Source of the DNA: Elusimicrobiota bacterium | GTDB lineage: Bacteria > Elusimicrobiota > Elusimicrobia > FEN-1173 | Assembly: GCA_016722575.1 (NCBI GenBank) | Contig: JADKIY010000002.1 | Location: 310,001-374,000, forward strand | DNA: 64,000 nucleotides | Reading direction: 5' to 3' | Part shown: piece by piece, positions 1-9,318 of the stretch | Layout of the letters: each line of letters opens with the position of its first letter | Numbering within the stretch: the first letter of the stretch is position 1 | The notes under the pieces: model-generated | The model's database searches: none | Told to the model about the DNA's origin: nothing | The model's input: the letters and a program-made list of their open reading frames with translations, nothing else | Position numbers and translations under genes: made by a program

Positions 1-3000
1 AAGGACCTTGGCGGGCAGGCGGGACAGAATGTCCTCCACCGCCTCCCGGCTCTCCGCCCCCAGAAGCGCGTCGGGCTGGGTCCATTCAAAATCCTGAAGT
101 TGCCGCCCCAGCCGCTCCACCGCGTCCTGCCGGGTCAGCTTTTTTTCCCGGAAGGCGTCGAGCGTGGCCGCCACCCCTTTGACCAGGGCCTTTCCCACGC
201 CGGCCGCCGGGGCCAGTTTTCCCCGCACCAGCCGCTCGTAGCGGGAGCCGTCGGAGGCCTTGGCGGCCAGGAGCACTTCCTCCACATAATCCCGCACCCG
301 GTTGGCCGCGAAGTCCCGCAGGGCGATCAGCGCGTCGGGGGAGTTCAAATCCGCCGCCCGGGCCCCGCCGCCCGCCCGCCGGGCGAGGACGGGCAAAAAT
401 TCCTTTTGATGGTCGGGACGGCCCAGGAGGCCCTGGGTCCAGGCGCCCAGAAGCTCCCACCCTTCCGCCTCGGGGGTTTGGCGCGGGACCGCGGCCTCGG
501 GCGCGGGGACGAAAGGCCGCCAAACCTCCAGGTCCACCGCCGCGTCGGGCAAAAAGCGCCATTCGCCCCCGGAAACCGAAAATTCGTATTTCGCCGCGCC
601 GTTGTCCTTTAAGGGCGACAGATCCTGGGGCCGGTCTTCAAAGCGCTGAAAAAGGTCCTCGTAATCCCGGGTCGAGGCCGACGTCGCGGGCGGAAAAAGA
701 TATTGGAGCGCCACCCCCAAAAGCGGGCTTTTTTCCTCCTCCGCCGTCAGCTGCCCCCGGCGCAGGCCGTCGGCCAAACCGGTGATCTCCCGTCCCAGAT
801 CCTCCACGCGCCGCTTTTTTTCGCTTCGGGGCGTGTCTTTCTCCGCCACGATGGACCGGTAACGCGAAAAGATGGACACGTTGTGGAACCCGATGTCGTT
901 AAAGTAGTCGATCAATATTTTGCGGTCCGCCGCCAGCGAGGCGACTTCGCCCCGGTGGAGGGCGGGCGCCACCAGGTTTTTGACGGCGTCGGCGGCGCGC
1001 ACGCCCCGTTGGGCCACGATCTCCATGAACGCCGCCCGATTTTCCGTCGTGTCCAAATATTGGTCCGCCAATCCGGCGATCCAGCGCAAAAGCGCCCCCG
1101 CGTGTCCGCCCTGGCGCGCCAGGGTCGGCGCCACCACCTCCGGCCACAGGCCCCCGCACCGCTCCACGGGGCCCAGCACGTCGGCCAGCCCGTTCACCAA
1201 GGCCGACCGTTCCTGGGCGGGCCGGATCGCCTTTCGCAAAACGGCGAGCCGTTCCCGAACCCCCTGAAGGCTCTTGGCCGCGGCCCCCAGGGAAAGCACC
1301 ACCGAGAGCGTGGCCTCGTCGTCCCCCAGGGCCTCGATTTCCGCGACCAGGGCGTCCAGGGCTTTTAAAACATCGTCGGTGGAGTTCAGACCCGCCGCGA
1401 AAACCCCCGTCGCCTTTTCCAACAGCCAACCGGCGCGGCGCGTCCACGCCCGGGCCCGTCCCGCCAGTTCCGTCAGGAAGCGTTCGGCCGCCCGGGGTTG
1501 CCCTTCGGCGATCCGGGCGGCGGCCTCCAGGCCGCCGCGCCACCAGGCCTCCCGCCGATCCTCGGGCAATCCGTCGGCCAGGGACAGGGAAAGGTCTATC
1601 AAGGAGCCCAGGGACGCCGCGTCGTCGGCCAACCGCGACAAGAGGGGAAGCGCCTCGATCAGGGCGGGCGGCACCGGCGAGGGCGCGTGGTCGGCCACGG
1701 CCCGGAGAATCGGTTCCAATTTGGCCGCGTCCCCGCCGGCCAGGGCGCAGGCCGCTGGGGGCGCCACGGCCGCCAATTCCGCCGGAAGGCGCGCCAAGGA
1801 CCGCTCCATCACGGCCAGCGCCTCCCGGAAAAGGTCGGGGCCCGTCCCGCCCGCCCGCGCCGCCACGGCCAGGCCGTGTTCCAGCATTCCCAGGGCCTGG
1901 GGGGTTTTGTCCAACCGTCCCCATTCCTCCAGACGGTCGAAAACGATGTCCACCAGCCAGGGTTTTCCGACGGATTCTTGGGCCAGCACCGGCAGTCCCC
2001 GTTCGGCCAGGGCCGCGAGATCCGCCCCCCGGGCCATCCAAAGATCGAACACCCGCTCCAGGCGTCTCAGGAACACGATGAACACGTCGGAAGTCGCGCC
2101 CTCCTCCGCCATTCGCTGAATGTCGTGGAAAAGGGTGTCTTGAACATCGGCGCCTTTTTTTTCCAGGGAAAGAATCAGCCGGGTGATCCCCGCCAAGAGA
2201 TCCCGGAAGCGATCGCCGTGGGCGCCCGCCAGGACCGCCAAGGGCCGGATCGCAAACCGCAGGGCCGCCGTGGGATCGGCCGACGCCCCGGCCAGCGTCC
2301 GCGCGAATTCCAACACCGAGGCCCGCAACCCCGGCGGCGCGGGTTCCGCCGACAGAGCCCGGGGAAAACCGAAGAGGATCGCCATCGTCGGGTCCAGGCC
2401 CCGGTCGATCATTAATTCGGAAAAGCCGAGCAGGTCCTCCCCCAGCCCCGGCAATTTCGCCTCGAGGGCGGCCACGCAGGGAATCGCCTCTTCAAAAAAT
2501 CGCTCGCCCTTTCCCCGCCGGGTTTTCAACGCCAGGGCCAAACCGATCAATCGTTCCCCGCCCTTGGCCAGGAGCCCCAGGGAATCGTAGACGCGGAAGT
2601 CCCCCGCCAGCACCGGCGCGGGGTCGCTCCCCTCGGCCGCCAGTTTTTCGGCGACCGCCAGGGATTCCGAAAATAAACACGCGCGCCGTAGGGTCGGCGC
2701 GGGGTCCACTCCCCGGTCGGCCAGGGCCACCGCGACGGTCAACCCGCGCATCAAATTTTCCGGCGGAATCGAAAGGTTTTGCAGCTCCTCCAAACCCCCA
2801 CGAAAGAGCGTCACCACCCGGGGCGCGTCCAGGGTTTTTACCAGGACGCCCAGGAGATCCAGGGCCTTGGCCCAGTCGCCCGAATTCGGGAGGATCTTGG
2901 CCACCGATTCCAAGCCCACCGCCAACGGGTAAGGGATGAAGGCGCCCCGTTCGAGGAGGGGCGCCAAAAACGCCGTCAGGCCGTTCAGTCGTTGCTCGAA

Positions 3001-3474
3001 ACCCGGCCCGTTTTTCATGGCCGGCAGGGTCAATTGCAAAAACCAGCCCGGGTCCTGCTTTTGGCCCGCCAGCTGGCGGGCGAACCGGAGGGCGCGGATT
3101 AAATTCAACCCGTCGCCTTCGAACGCCGCCGCCGCGATGCCCACGCCGTATTGCTCCGTGCGGGTGGTGTCGATGCCCTGGTCGCGCAGGTCCATCAGCA
3201 AATCGCGGGTCGCGTCCAGCAAATCGACGAAAAGCCCCGCGTCGCCGCCGGAGGCCTTGGCGAGGGGTTCGATGGTGAAATGGAGCGGGGACCAGAGGGA
3301 GATCTTTTGGGTGTGGAGGATGGAAACGAAATCGAACAAGGCGTCCAACCAGGGCCCGGCGTCCGTTCCGACGCGGCCGGCGTGCTTGGTCAGGGGGTCG
3401 GCCCCGTAAGAAATCACGGTGCCTTCGTCCATCCCCGCTTTCAGGACCCGTTTCCGAAGTTCGTCGATGTTCAT
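1..3474 (-). CDS. Very large uncharacterised protein, C-terminus beyond left edge
   Basis: One leftward frame stays open for 1,158 codons from an ATG at 3474 (MNIDELRKRVLKAG) to the window edge without a stop, so the gene is partial at its 3' end. The translation is rich in Leu, Ala, Glu and Asp in amphipathic stretches, with recurring patterns such as LGLLAKGGERL and LSRLADDAASLG, suggesting an all-helical repeat (solenoid) fold. I see no signal peptide, membrane segment or catalytic motif and recognise no domain. The longer open frames on the other strand here have arginine/glycine/proline-rich translations typical of shadows. The start lacks a strong ribosome site and the frame is open further upstream, so the N-terminus may be longer. 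Function unknown; certainty that it is coding is high. Confidence 0.8.
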   Translation of the reverse strand, partial: MNIDELRKRVLKAGMDEGTVISYGADPLTKHAGRVGTDAGPWLDALFDFVSILHTQKISLWSPLHFTIEPLAKASGGDAGLFVDLLDATRDLLMDLRDQGIDTTRTEQYGVGIAAAAFEGDGLNLIRALRFARQLAGQKQDPGWFLQLTLPAMKNGPGFEQRLNGLTAFLAPLLERGAFIPYPLAVGLESVAKILPNSGDWAKALDLLGVLVKTLDAPRVVTLFRGGLEELQNLSIPPENLMRGLTVAVALADRGVDPAPTLRRACLFSESLAVAEKLAAEGSDPAPVLAGDFRVYDSLGLLAKGGERLIGLALALKTRRGKGERFFEEAIPCVAALEAKLPGLGEDLLGFSELMIDRGLDPTMAILFGFPRALSAEPAPPGLRASVLEFARTLAGASADPTAALRFAIRPLAVLAGAHGDRFRDLLAGITRLILSLEKKGADVQDTLFHDIQRMAEEGATSDVFIVFLRRLERVFDLWMARGADLAALAERGLPVLAQESVGKPWLVDIVFDRLEEWGRLDKTPQALGMLEHGLAVAARAGGTGPDLFREALAVMERSLARLPAELAAVAPPAACALAGGDAAKLEPILRAVADHAPSPVPPALIEALPLLSRLADDAASLGSLIDLSLSLADGLPEDRREAWWRGGLEAAARIAEGQPRAAERFLTELAGRARAWTRRAGWLLEKATGVFAAGLNSTDDVLKALDALVAEIEALGDDEATLSVVLSLGAAAKSLQGVRERLAVLRKAIRPAQERSALVNGLADVLGPVERCGGLWPEVVAPTLARQGGHAGALLRWIAGLADQYLDTTENRAAFMEIVAQRGVRAADAVKNLVAPALHRGEVASLAADRKILIDYFNDIGFHNVSIFSRYRSIVAEKDTPRSEKKRRVEDLGREITGLADGLRRGQLTAEEEKSPLLGVALQYLFPPATSASTRDYEDLFQRFEDRPQDLSPLKDNGAAKYEFSVSGGEWRFLPDAAVDLEVWRPFVPAPEAAVPRQTPEAEGWELLGAWTQGLLGRPDHQKEFLPVLARRAGGGARAADLNSPDALIALRDFAANRVRDYVEEVLLAAKASDGSRYERLVRGKLAPAAGVGKALVKGVAATLDAFREKKLTRQDAVERLGRQLQDFEWTQPDALLGAESREAVEDILSRLPAKVL

Positions 3475-3594
3475 GGTTTTGGAATCAGATGCCCCCCGGC
3501 CGCCGGGTGATATTGGTTTGAAACGGAGGGTCCGGGCCCTCGCCGGGGAAGCCCTGTGCAGGGCCAATCGGGCTTCCCGGCGGGACGGAGGGGT

Positions 3595-3882
3595 TCAGGG
3601 TATCTGTCGGCCGAAACGAATCGCTTTCTTTTTGAGTTTTTCGCCCTGGCTGTCGCCGGAGCCTTTGCCTTCCAAACGGTCCAGAGCTTCTTCCTTGGCG
3701 TCGTCCTTCACTTCGTCTTTCACCGCGTCCACCACGGGATGGCTTTTTTTGGCCGTCGGGGTCGATTCGGCCACTTCCGTTTTTTCCGACTTCGCGGACT
3801 TGCCTTTCTTTTCCCCCGCCGACGCCGACATTCCGACCCCCACCAAAATCGCCAACGCGCCCACCGTCCATTGCTTGGTCAT
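3595..3882 (-). CDS. Small exported lysine/glutamate-rich protein
   Basis: A 95-residue protein. The start is the ATG at 3882 because a GGAGGAA ribosome site lies just upstream; a longer frame opening exists but has no such site. Residues 1-21 (MTKQWTVGALAILVGVGMSA) form a typical Sec signal peptide. The mature part is highly charged and low complexity, rich in Lys, Glu, Ser and Asp (KKGKSAKSEKTEVAES), and ends in a basic tail. No family is recognised. It is probably a periplasmic or surface-associated filler or binding protein, but this is a guess from composition only. Confidence 0.65.
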   Translation of the reverse strand: MTKQWTVGALAILVGVGMSASAGEKKGKSAKSEKTEVAESTPTAKKSHPVVDAVKDEVKDDAKEEALDRLEGKGSGDSQGEKLKKKAIRFGRQIP

Positions 3883-3958
3883 CGCTTCCTCCGTTGATCG
3901 TTGTGGATTCTCCAGTATGGATGGGAACCCGTTAAAAAACAATCCCCCCGAGACCCCG

Positions 3959-4279
3959 TCACTCGGGGATTTTCAGAACCCGGGAGAGCGTGTTTAAAAT
4001 CTCCGTAAACACCTTTTCACATTCCGCCCGTTCGAGAAACCCCTCCAGCGGACCCACGTGGATTTGAAAGGGATAGGGACGGGGCGGCTCGAGGTTCTTC
4101 AAGAGGTCTTTTAATTGGTCCCCGGCCCGGGCCGCCGTCTCACCGGAAACCGCCGCCGCCCACTTTTCCACGTTGGCGCTTCCCAGGTCAAAGGCGTCGG
4201 GCCCGCAACAACCCGCCACGCAGTTCGTCTCGCAGGCCAAAATCAGTTCCCGGAGGGGCCCGTCGATTTCGATGTTCAT
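3959..4279 (-). CDS. Uncharacterised protein with Cys motif, DUF6331-like
   Basis: A 106-residue protein starting MNIEIDGPLRELILACE. The segment CETNCVAGCCGPDAFD contains four cysteines in a short stretch, as I recall for the DUF6331 family, which has no known function. A Cys cluster like this could bind metal or form disulfides, but nothing in the sequence decides this. The ATG at 4279 overlaps the stop of the TfoX-like gene upstream by 4 bp (ATGA), so the two are probably translationally coupled; a longer start in the same frame would overlap that gene by far more. Cytoplasmic, since there is no signal peptide. Confidence 0.65.
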   Translation of the reverse strand: MNIEIDGPLRELILACETNCVAGCCGPDAFDLGSANVEKWAAAVSGETAARAGDQLKDLLKNLEPPRPYPFQIHVGPLEGFLERAECEKVFTEILNTLSRVLKIPE

Positions 4280-4632
4280 CGCCCCGGCCGCCCCCGGCCC
4301 GCTTTTTTCAGGGAGCTCGCGGCTTTCAACGCGTCCCGGGCCCATTCGGCCGCCGCGACGGGCGAGTCCAAGACCTCCGGCGGCACTTCGTAAAAGGAGT
4401 GGAGGGTTTGGCGCGGGGAGGGCGAGAAGGGTTCGGCGCCCCGTTCCCGGTAGGCGGATTTGGTTTCCTCGGACACTTTAAAAAAGAGCCGCCCGTTGAA
4501 GACAATCCCGAAAAATCGTTCCCCCTGGTAAATCCCCCACCCGCCGAACATCGCCCGGCCGAACACCCCCGGCACCCGGGCCAAGACGTCTTTCATCACG
4601 TAGTCCCGGAACGATGGGTCCTTCGCCCCCAT
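4276..4632 (-). CDS. TfoX N-terminal domain protein
   Basis: A 118-residue protein that matches the TfoX/Sxy N-terminal domain: the stretch RAMFGGWGIYQGERFFGI followed by GRLFFKVSEET is the family signature, and the length fits a stand-alone TfoX_N protein. In gammaproteobacteria TfoX regulates competence genes, but most stand-alone TfoX_N proteins in other phyla have no known role, so no competence function should be assumed. The gene starts 4 bp after the stop of the PQQ-propeller gene and overlaps the next gene by 4 bp, so the three probably share a transcript. Confidence 0.8.
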   Translation of the reverse strand: MGAKDPSFRDYVMKDVLARVPGVFGRAMFGGWGIYQGERFFGIVFNGRLFFKVSEETKSAYRERGAEPFSPSPRQTLHSFYEVPPEVLDSPVAAAEWARDALKAASSLKKAGRGRPGR

Positions 4633-4636
4633 AGTT

Positions 4637-7624
4637 CTATTTTCCCGGCGGGCCCGAGGTCCTGGGGGGTTTGAGCTCGATCGCCCAACGGATTTTCCCG
4701 GTGCGAAAATCCACGCCGGTCAGCCGGTCCCCCGGCCAAAGGCCCACGCCGTCGGTCAGAGCCAGGGGCGGGCCCAGCACCACGCCCTTGAGCGGCGCCT
4801 CCTCCTCCGGGACGGCCACGATGCCCCGGGCGGGAAGCTCGGCCCGGGAAACCAACTGTCCCGTGGCCGCCGTCAGCACGATCAGTTCGCCGCGGACGGT
4901 TTCAACGAACAATTGGGATTCGTCCGGGGAGAGGCCCAAAAACAGCGGCGCCGCGTTGGCGCCGGATTGGAAAATCCACCGAATTTTGCCGTCCTTCAGG
5001 TTCCGCCGCCGCACCCGACCGTTTTCCTCGCCCAGAACGACCTCCTCGCCCAAAAACACGGGCGGCGCGGAGGGCAGGCCCAGGTCCGTTTTCCGTCGGT
5101 CGTCGGTCCGCCACCGTTCGCGGCCGCTGTCGATGTCCAACACGCGGAAGACCCCCGCCGGGTCCAGGAACGCCGCCGCGTCCCCCGCCACGCGGGGGCG
5201 TTGGAGGGCGTTGGGAAACCCCGGGGTTTCCCAGCGTTTCTTGCCGTCCCCCGCGTTCAGGGCGATCAGGCGCCCGGCGTCGTCGGGGTCCACCGACCGG
5301 CCCAGGCAAAAAAGAAGGTCCACAGGGCCCGCGGGCACGACCGCCTGGGGAACCAGCCCCACGGGCAGGGAACACTGCCAGAGATTTTCCCCCTGGGCGC
5401 TCACGCAGCGAACGCCGTCTTTCACGGGGGCCAGCCACCGTTCGCCGTCGCTCATCCACCGGCCCCGCAGGCCGTCGGCTTCCAGGGGCGCCGTCCATTC
5501 CACCGCGCCCGTCCCGGCGTTGATCGATTGAACCGTCGAAGTGGTCAGGGCCAAAAGGTTCCGGGGCGTTCCTTGAAGAAGAAAGGCGGGCAAGGTCCGT
5601 TCCCAGGCCACGACGCCGTCGGCCAGGGCGACGCTTTTGACCCGCGTTCCGCCGGGGCCGGGCCGCCACAGGACCAGCCGGCGGGCTTCCGTCACCAAGG
5701 GCGCGTTTTGATCCCCCAGTAAAAACGCCGTCCCGCGCTCCACCGCCAGGGTCCATTTGGTTTTTCCGGTGTCCAAGTCCAGGGCGCTCAGGGAGGCATC
5801 CCGCAGGGAGAGGCCCACCCCGTTCACGTCCACCAGGTTCGAGGCCCGGGCTTTCGCGTCCTGGGGAATTTTCCACTTCGCCCGTCCCGTGGCGCCTTCG
5901 ACCAGAGACAGGGCGTTTTTCTCCATGAGCCAAAAGAACCGCGGGTCGCTCAACACCTGGAACCGCGTCGCGTCCCGGTCCAATTCGGTGTAGGCCCGGC
6001 GGAGGGAGTCGTTCAGGTATTTCAATTCCGGGGAGAAGTAATGGGTGAAACCGCCCAGGACGACGTCCTTCTTTTCCTCCGCCGTCAGCGGGCGGCTCTC
6101 CGCCTCGCCCGGGTCGTCGTCGGGGTCCCGCCGGTTTTTCATCAGGCCGATTTCCAGAAAGCGGCCTTCTTCGGCCAATTTTCCCCGCCCGAAGGAGTCC
6201 AGGACGGGCTGCCCGTCCCGCCACGACGCGAGGATCGTCTCGCCGTTCAGCTTTTCCAAGTCGGCCAGGGAGAGGCCCACGCGAATCCCGCCGGGGGTGG
6301 TCCACTTGGGCGACACCACCCGCGCGTTCAGCGGTTCCCCCAGGGGGCCCCACTCCACGGAGGTTTGTTCCTCGGACTCGGAAAAAAGATTGGCGTAGGT
6401 CGCCGGCCGGAGGAAGCTCGTGGCCGGGAGGGTCTGCACCATCACCTCCTTTTCGCCGAAGACGGCCGCCAAATCCCCCGGCGTCGTGTTCAACCCGATG
6501 CCCCCGAAGCAGGCCCCCGGCCGGACGGACCATCGCTTCTTTCCCCAGAGAGCCGCGCAATCCAGGGCCGTGTCGTAATTTTTCTGAAAGGGCGCCTCGG
6601 GCGCCAGACGGAAGATCCAGAGCCCCGCCCGTCGGTCCCGGGCGTAGGACCCTTCGACAATCGCCGTCCCTTGGTCGTCCCATTGCTTCCACGGTCCGGT
6701 TTTGAGGCCGTGGGCAAAGGCGCCTTCAATGGCTTTTTTGTTTTCGGGGTGCCAGGCCATAAAGGGGCCGTTCAGAAGTTTCTCCCCCTCGGTTTCCCGG
6801 CAGGCTTCGCCCCGGTCCCAGGTCCCGCCCAACCAAGCGGTCACGCGCTCGGTGCCGTCCGGGCACCCGGGGAAAGCGGGGTCGTGGGCCGGCGGCGGGG
6901 CCGCGTTGTCGGGGTTTAAGTCCAACCATCGATGAAACACGCCGCCCCGGTAAAATTCCCACCCCAGGTAGGCGACCGCAACGGTGGTCACCGCCACGTC
7001 CAGCAGGAAACGCGGCCGCACCGCCCGGGGCGCCGTCGCGGGCCAGCGAGGATCGGAGGGGAAGCGCCGGGTGAAGGGCATCCATCCCCGCTGGGCGCAT
7101 TGGAAGACGATTAAGCCGACCACGATCAACGCCACCGACAACCAACGGGAAAATTGAACCGCCATGAACAAACGAGGCGACAACCGGTTGAGCAAAAGGA
7201 GCAAAACCAGGCCGCCCCCGACGGCGTAGAGGGTCGACAGCGCGTTCAAGCCCGCGGCTTTGGCCCACGCCCCGGGCGTCGAGCGGGGACCCGGACGGGA
7301 CAGGGCCGCCCAGAGGGCCGCGCCGGAGAAGGCCAGGATCAAACCGTTCAAAACGCAGTCCACGGCGACGAAAAGCGGCGCGCTTCCGTCTTCCCGAAGG
7401 GTTTTGACGAGAGCCGCGCCCGAGAGAATCAGAAAGAGCAGCGCCGCCACGCGGCTTTGTTTTTTCCAAAGGAAATACAGCAGGAGAAGCAGGGGCAGAT
7501 TGTTGAAGAAGAGGGAAGCGGCGTCCCCGGTGCGGAACAAGTGAACCCCGGCGCTCAGCGCCAGGCAGGCCGCCACCACGACGGAAGCGACGACGATCGT
7601 GCGTGTTTTGCGATGTTCGTCCAT
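4637..7624 (-). CDS. Membrane protein with MORN-type and PQQ-like propeller regions
   Basis: A 995-residue protein with an unusual build. About the first 225 residues hold six or seven hydrophobic segments (for example VVASVVVAACLALSAG and LYAVGGGLVLLLLL). Residues about 285-345 resemble a MORN-type repeat pair (GAFAHGLKTGPWKQWDDQG, then EGSYARDRRAGLW). From about residue 590 to the end there are repeated PQQ-like beta-propeller strands (DLDTGKTKWTLAV, NAGTGAVEWTA, DIDSGRERWRTD, DFRTGKIRWAIEL). The propeller is probably periplasmic and anchored by the membrane domain. PQQ-like propellers are usually scaffolds, and no dehydrogenase active site is apparent. The ATG has a GGGGAGGA ribosome site. 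Function unknown. Confidence 0.8.
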   Translation of the reverse strand: MDEHRKTRTIVVASVVVAACLALSAGVHLFRTGDAASLFFNNLPLLLLLYFLWKKQSRVAALLFLILSGAALVKTLREDGSAPLFVAVDCVLNGLILAFSGAALWAALSRPGPRSTPGAWAKAAGLNALSTLYAVGGGLVLLLLLNRLSPRLFMAVQFSRWLSVALIVVGLIVFQCAQRGWMPFTRRFPSDPRWPATAPRAVRPRFLLDVAVTTVAVAYLGWEFYRGGVFHRWLDLNPDNAAPPPAHDPAFPGCPDGTERVTAWLGGTWDRGEACRETEGEKLLNGPFMAWHPENKKAIEGAFAHGLKTGPWKQWDDQGTAIVEGSYARDRRAGLWIFRLAPEAPFQKNYDTALDCAALWGKKRWSVRPGACFGGIGLNTTPGDLAAVFGEKEVMVQTLPATSFLRPATYANLFSESEEQTSVEWGPLGEPLNARVVSPKWTTPGGIRVGLSLADLEKLNGETILASWRDGQPVLDSFGRGKLAEEGRFLEIGLMKNRRDPDDDPGEAESRPLTAEEKKDVVLGGFTHYFSPELKYLNDSLRRAYTELDRDATRFQVLSDPRFFWLMEKNALSLVEGATGRAKWKIPQDAKARASNLVDVNGVGLSLRDASLSALDLDTGKTKWTLAVERGTAFLLGDQNAPLVTEARRLVLWRPGPGGTRVKSVALADGVVAWERTLPAFLLQGTPRNLLALTTSTVQSINAGTGAVEWTAPLEADGLRGRWMSDGERWLAPVKDGVRCVSAQGENLWQCSLPVGLVPQAVVPAGPVDLLFCLGRSVDPDDAGRLIALNAGDGKKRWETPGFPNALQRPRVAGDAAAFLDPAGVFRVLDIDSGRERWRTDDRRKTDLGLPSAPPVFLGEEVVLGEENGRVRRRNLKDGKIRWIFQSGANAAPLFLGLSPDESQLFVETVRGELIVLTAATGQLVSRAELPARGIVAVPEEEAPLKGVVLGPPLALTDGVGLWPGDRLTGVDFRTGKIRWAIELKPPRTSGPPGK

Positions 7625-7732
7625 GGCGAAGTCCTCCCCGGGGTGCGGTGCCGGACCGGAACGGCCCGCGACCGGCGTGTTGTGCCCTAAATTAAACTAT
7701 TTTCTTTGGCGGCTTCCCGGGCCCTTCCGGCG

Positions 7733-8860
7733 TCATTGAACGTCCGCCTTGAAGCGACCGGGGTCGGGCGGCGCCGTCGAGGCTCGCAGGCGAAAGCGGA
7801 TTCGTCCGATCTCCCGGCCGTCCGTGGTTTCCACCTTGACGCGCCAATCGCCCGGAACGTAATTCTGTTTGTAAGAGAATCCCCGAAAACCCTCCCGCCG
7901 CCCGCCCAGGATTTTCAAGGGGATCCGGTCCGAGCTCACCCAGCCCCCCCGGGGGTCCCGCCAAAACCAGTGGAGCGTCAATTCATCGGAAAAACGCGCC
8001 GGGGAATAAATCCGGGAGAAAAAATAAACGGCCTCGCCGGACCGGGCCTCGAAATCCTGGTCTCCCTTCCGCCAGAGGGCCCAGGCCGGGCGTTCGTGGT
8101 AGAGCCAATAACGGTCTCCCCGCTTTTCCACCCGATGGTAGATGCCCATGTCCACCACCGCCAGGGGCACCGGCGGGATCCACCCCAGGAAGTAAAAGGC
8201 CACGGTCAAGGCGCCCAAGGCGGCGCCGGGCAGCAAAATCCGGCGAGACGCCAACCGCCGGTTCGGAATCCGCCGGTGCACCCACCGCGCGATGTACGCC
8301 ACCACGATCCCCGTGCTGGCCAGGGACAGGGCGAAGGGCACCCGCCCCACGAACCCCAGGAAGGTGGGCCACAGCATGGAAAAAAAGGAGAACAGGCAAA
8401 GGGCGTAGAGCGCGACTTTGAGCCCCAACCCGGCCGACTGCACCCGCGGGAGCTCGTTGGCCACCAGGACGCCCATAATAAGGACGATGAAGAGGAGTGA
8501 ACTGGCCAGGGAAGCGCTTTTGAGAAAAAAGAGGGAGTAAAGACTGATCAGGCTTCCCAGCATGAAATGCACCAGGAGCACCCGGTAGGCCCAGACCTTT
8601 TCCAACCGTTTGGACGGCGCCCAGAAGGTCGCTTCGAAGAGAAGCTCTTTGGAAAGGAACCAGCCGATCAGCCCCAGGTAAGCCACCTGCTGGGCGATGC
8701 CCCAGGGGTTGTCGACGGTGGACAGGGTGGCGACGTCGAAGAGGAACCCGCCCAGGAAAAACGCGACGTTCAGCCGCTCGCTGTGTCGGCGGTAATGGGC
8801 CAGCAGGCGGTTTTTCCAAAGGTCGGGCGCGGGAGCGGCGTCGGAAATCACGGGAACCAT
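7733..8860 (-). CDS. DUF2914 domain membrane protein
   Basis: A 375-residue protein. Residues about 30-240 carry six or so transmembrane segments, and the C-terminal third matches DUF2914, with features such as IYHRVEKRGDRYWLYHERP, an SDELTLHWFWRD core and a closing YVPGDWRVKVETTDG strand. DUF2914 proteins are uncharacterised; the C-terminal domain looks like an extracytoplasmic beta-sandwich. It follows the TspO gene by 22 bp and may belong to a long leftward transcript from the Dps promoter region. Confidence 0.8.
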   Translation of the reverse strand: MVPVISDAAPAPDLWKNRLLAHYRRHSERLNVAFFLGGFLFDVATLSTVDNPWGIAQQVAYLGLIGWFLSKELLFEATFWAPSKRLEKVWAYRVLLVHFMLGSLISLYSLFFLKSASLASSLLFIVLIMGVLVANELPRVQSAGLGLKVALYALCLFSFFSMLWPTFLGFVGRVPFALSLASTGIVVAYIARWVHRRIPNRRLASRRILLPGAALGALTVAFYFLGWIPPVPLAVVDMGIYHRVEKRGDRYWLYHERPAWALWRKGDQDFEARSGEAVYFFSRIYSPARFSDELTLHWFWRDPRGGWVSSDRIPLKILGGRREGFRGFSYKQNYVPGDWRVKVETTDGREIGRIRFRLRASTAPPDPGRFKADVQ

Positions 8861-8882
8861 TTTACCAGAAGCCCCCGGCCGT

Positions 8883-9281
8883 CTATCGGTTGAGGAAGGT
8901 GATGGTGAGTTGTAAAACCGTCGCGAAGCACACCCAAAGCAGATAGGGGATTTGAGCGTAGGTCACCCACGGCGCGTAGGGCAGGACTTTGGCCATGGAC
9001 CACAGCAGCGTCCCCAAAAGCAGGAGGATGTCCACCGCCGCCAGCCCGTTGGATTTCAGGCCGAACTGGATCGGCGTAAAGGCCAGATTGAACACCAGGT
9101 TCAAAGCGAAGGGGAGGGCCACGACGGCCGGCCACTGGCGCGTGAACGTCCGATAGAACACAAACCCGAAGGACAGGAAGATCCCGATGTAAAGCACCGT
9201 CCACACCGGCCCGAAAACCCACGCCGGGGGCGACCACGAGGGTTTCGTCAGTTGATGGTACCAATCCATTTTGTCGTTCAT
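8883..9281 (-). CDS. TspO/MBR family membrane protein
   Basis: A 132-residue protein of five predicted helices. The family signature is clear: WYHQLTKPSWSPPAWVFGPVWTVLYIGI at the N-terminus (conserved KPxWxPP and FGPVWTxLY) and NLVFNLAFTPIQFGLKS in the middle. TspO proteins bind tetrapyrroles and have been linked to oxidative-stress and light responses in several bacteria. The next gene upstream encodes a PAP2 phosphatase 37 bp away and the Dps-like gene lies further upstream, which fits a stress role, although co-transcription is not shown. It is slightly shorter than typical members (about 150-160 residues). Confidence 0.9.
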   Translation of the reverse strand: MNDKMDWYHQLTKPSWSPPAWVFGPVWTVLYIGIFLSFGFVFYRTFTRQWPAVVALPFALNLVFNLAFTPIQFGLKSNGLAAVDILLLLGTLLWSMAKVLPYAPWVTYAQIPYLLWVCFATVLQLTITFLNR

Positions 9282-9318
9282 GTCGACTCCCTTTTCCCGC
9301 GCGTTCCGTCCATTTTAG

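Noticed and set aside
899..2041. 380-residue leftward open frame inside the first 3.5 kb
   Set aside because: Its translation is Gly/Arg/Pro-rich low complexity, a shadow of the 1,158-codon frame that covers the whole region.
4902..6692. 596-residue alternative leftward frame inside the PQQ-propeller gene
   Set aside because: Composition is Arg/Gly/Pro-rich with no domain; the 995-residue frame contains clear membrane, MORN and propeller features.
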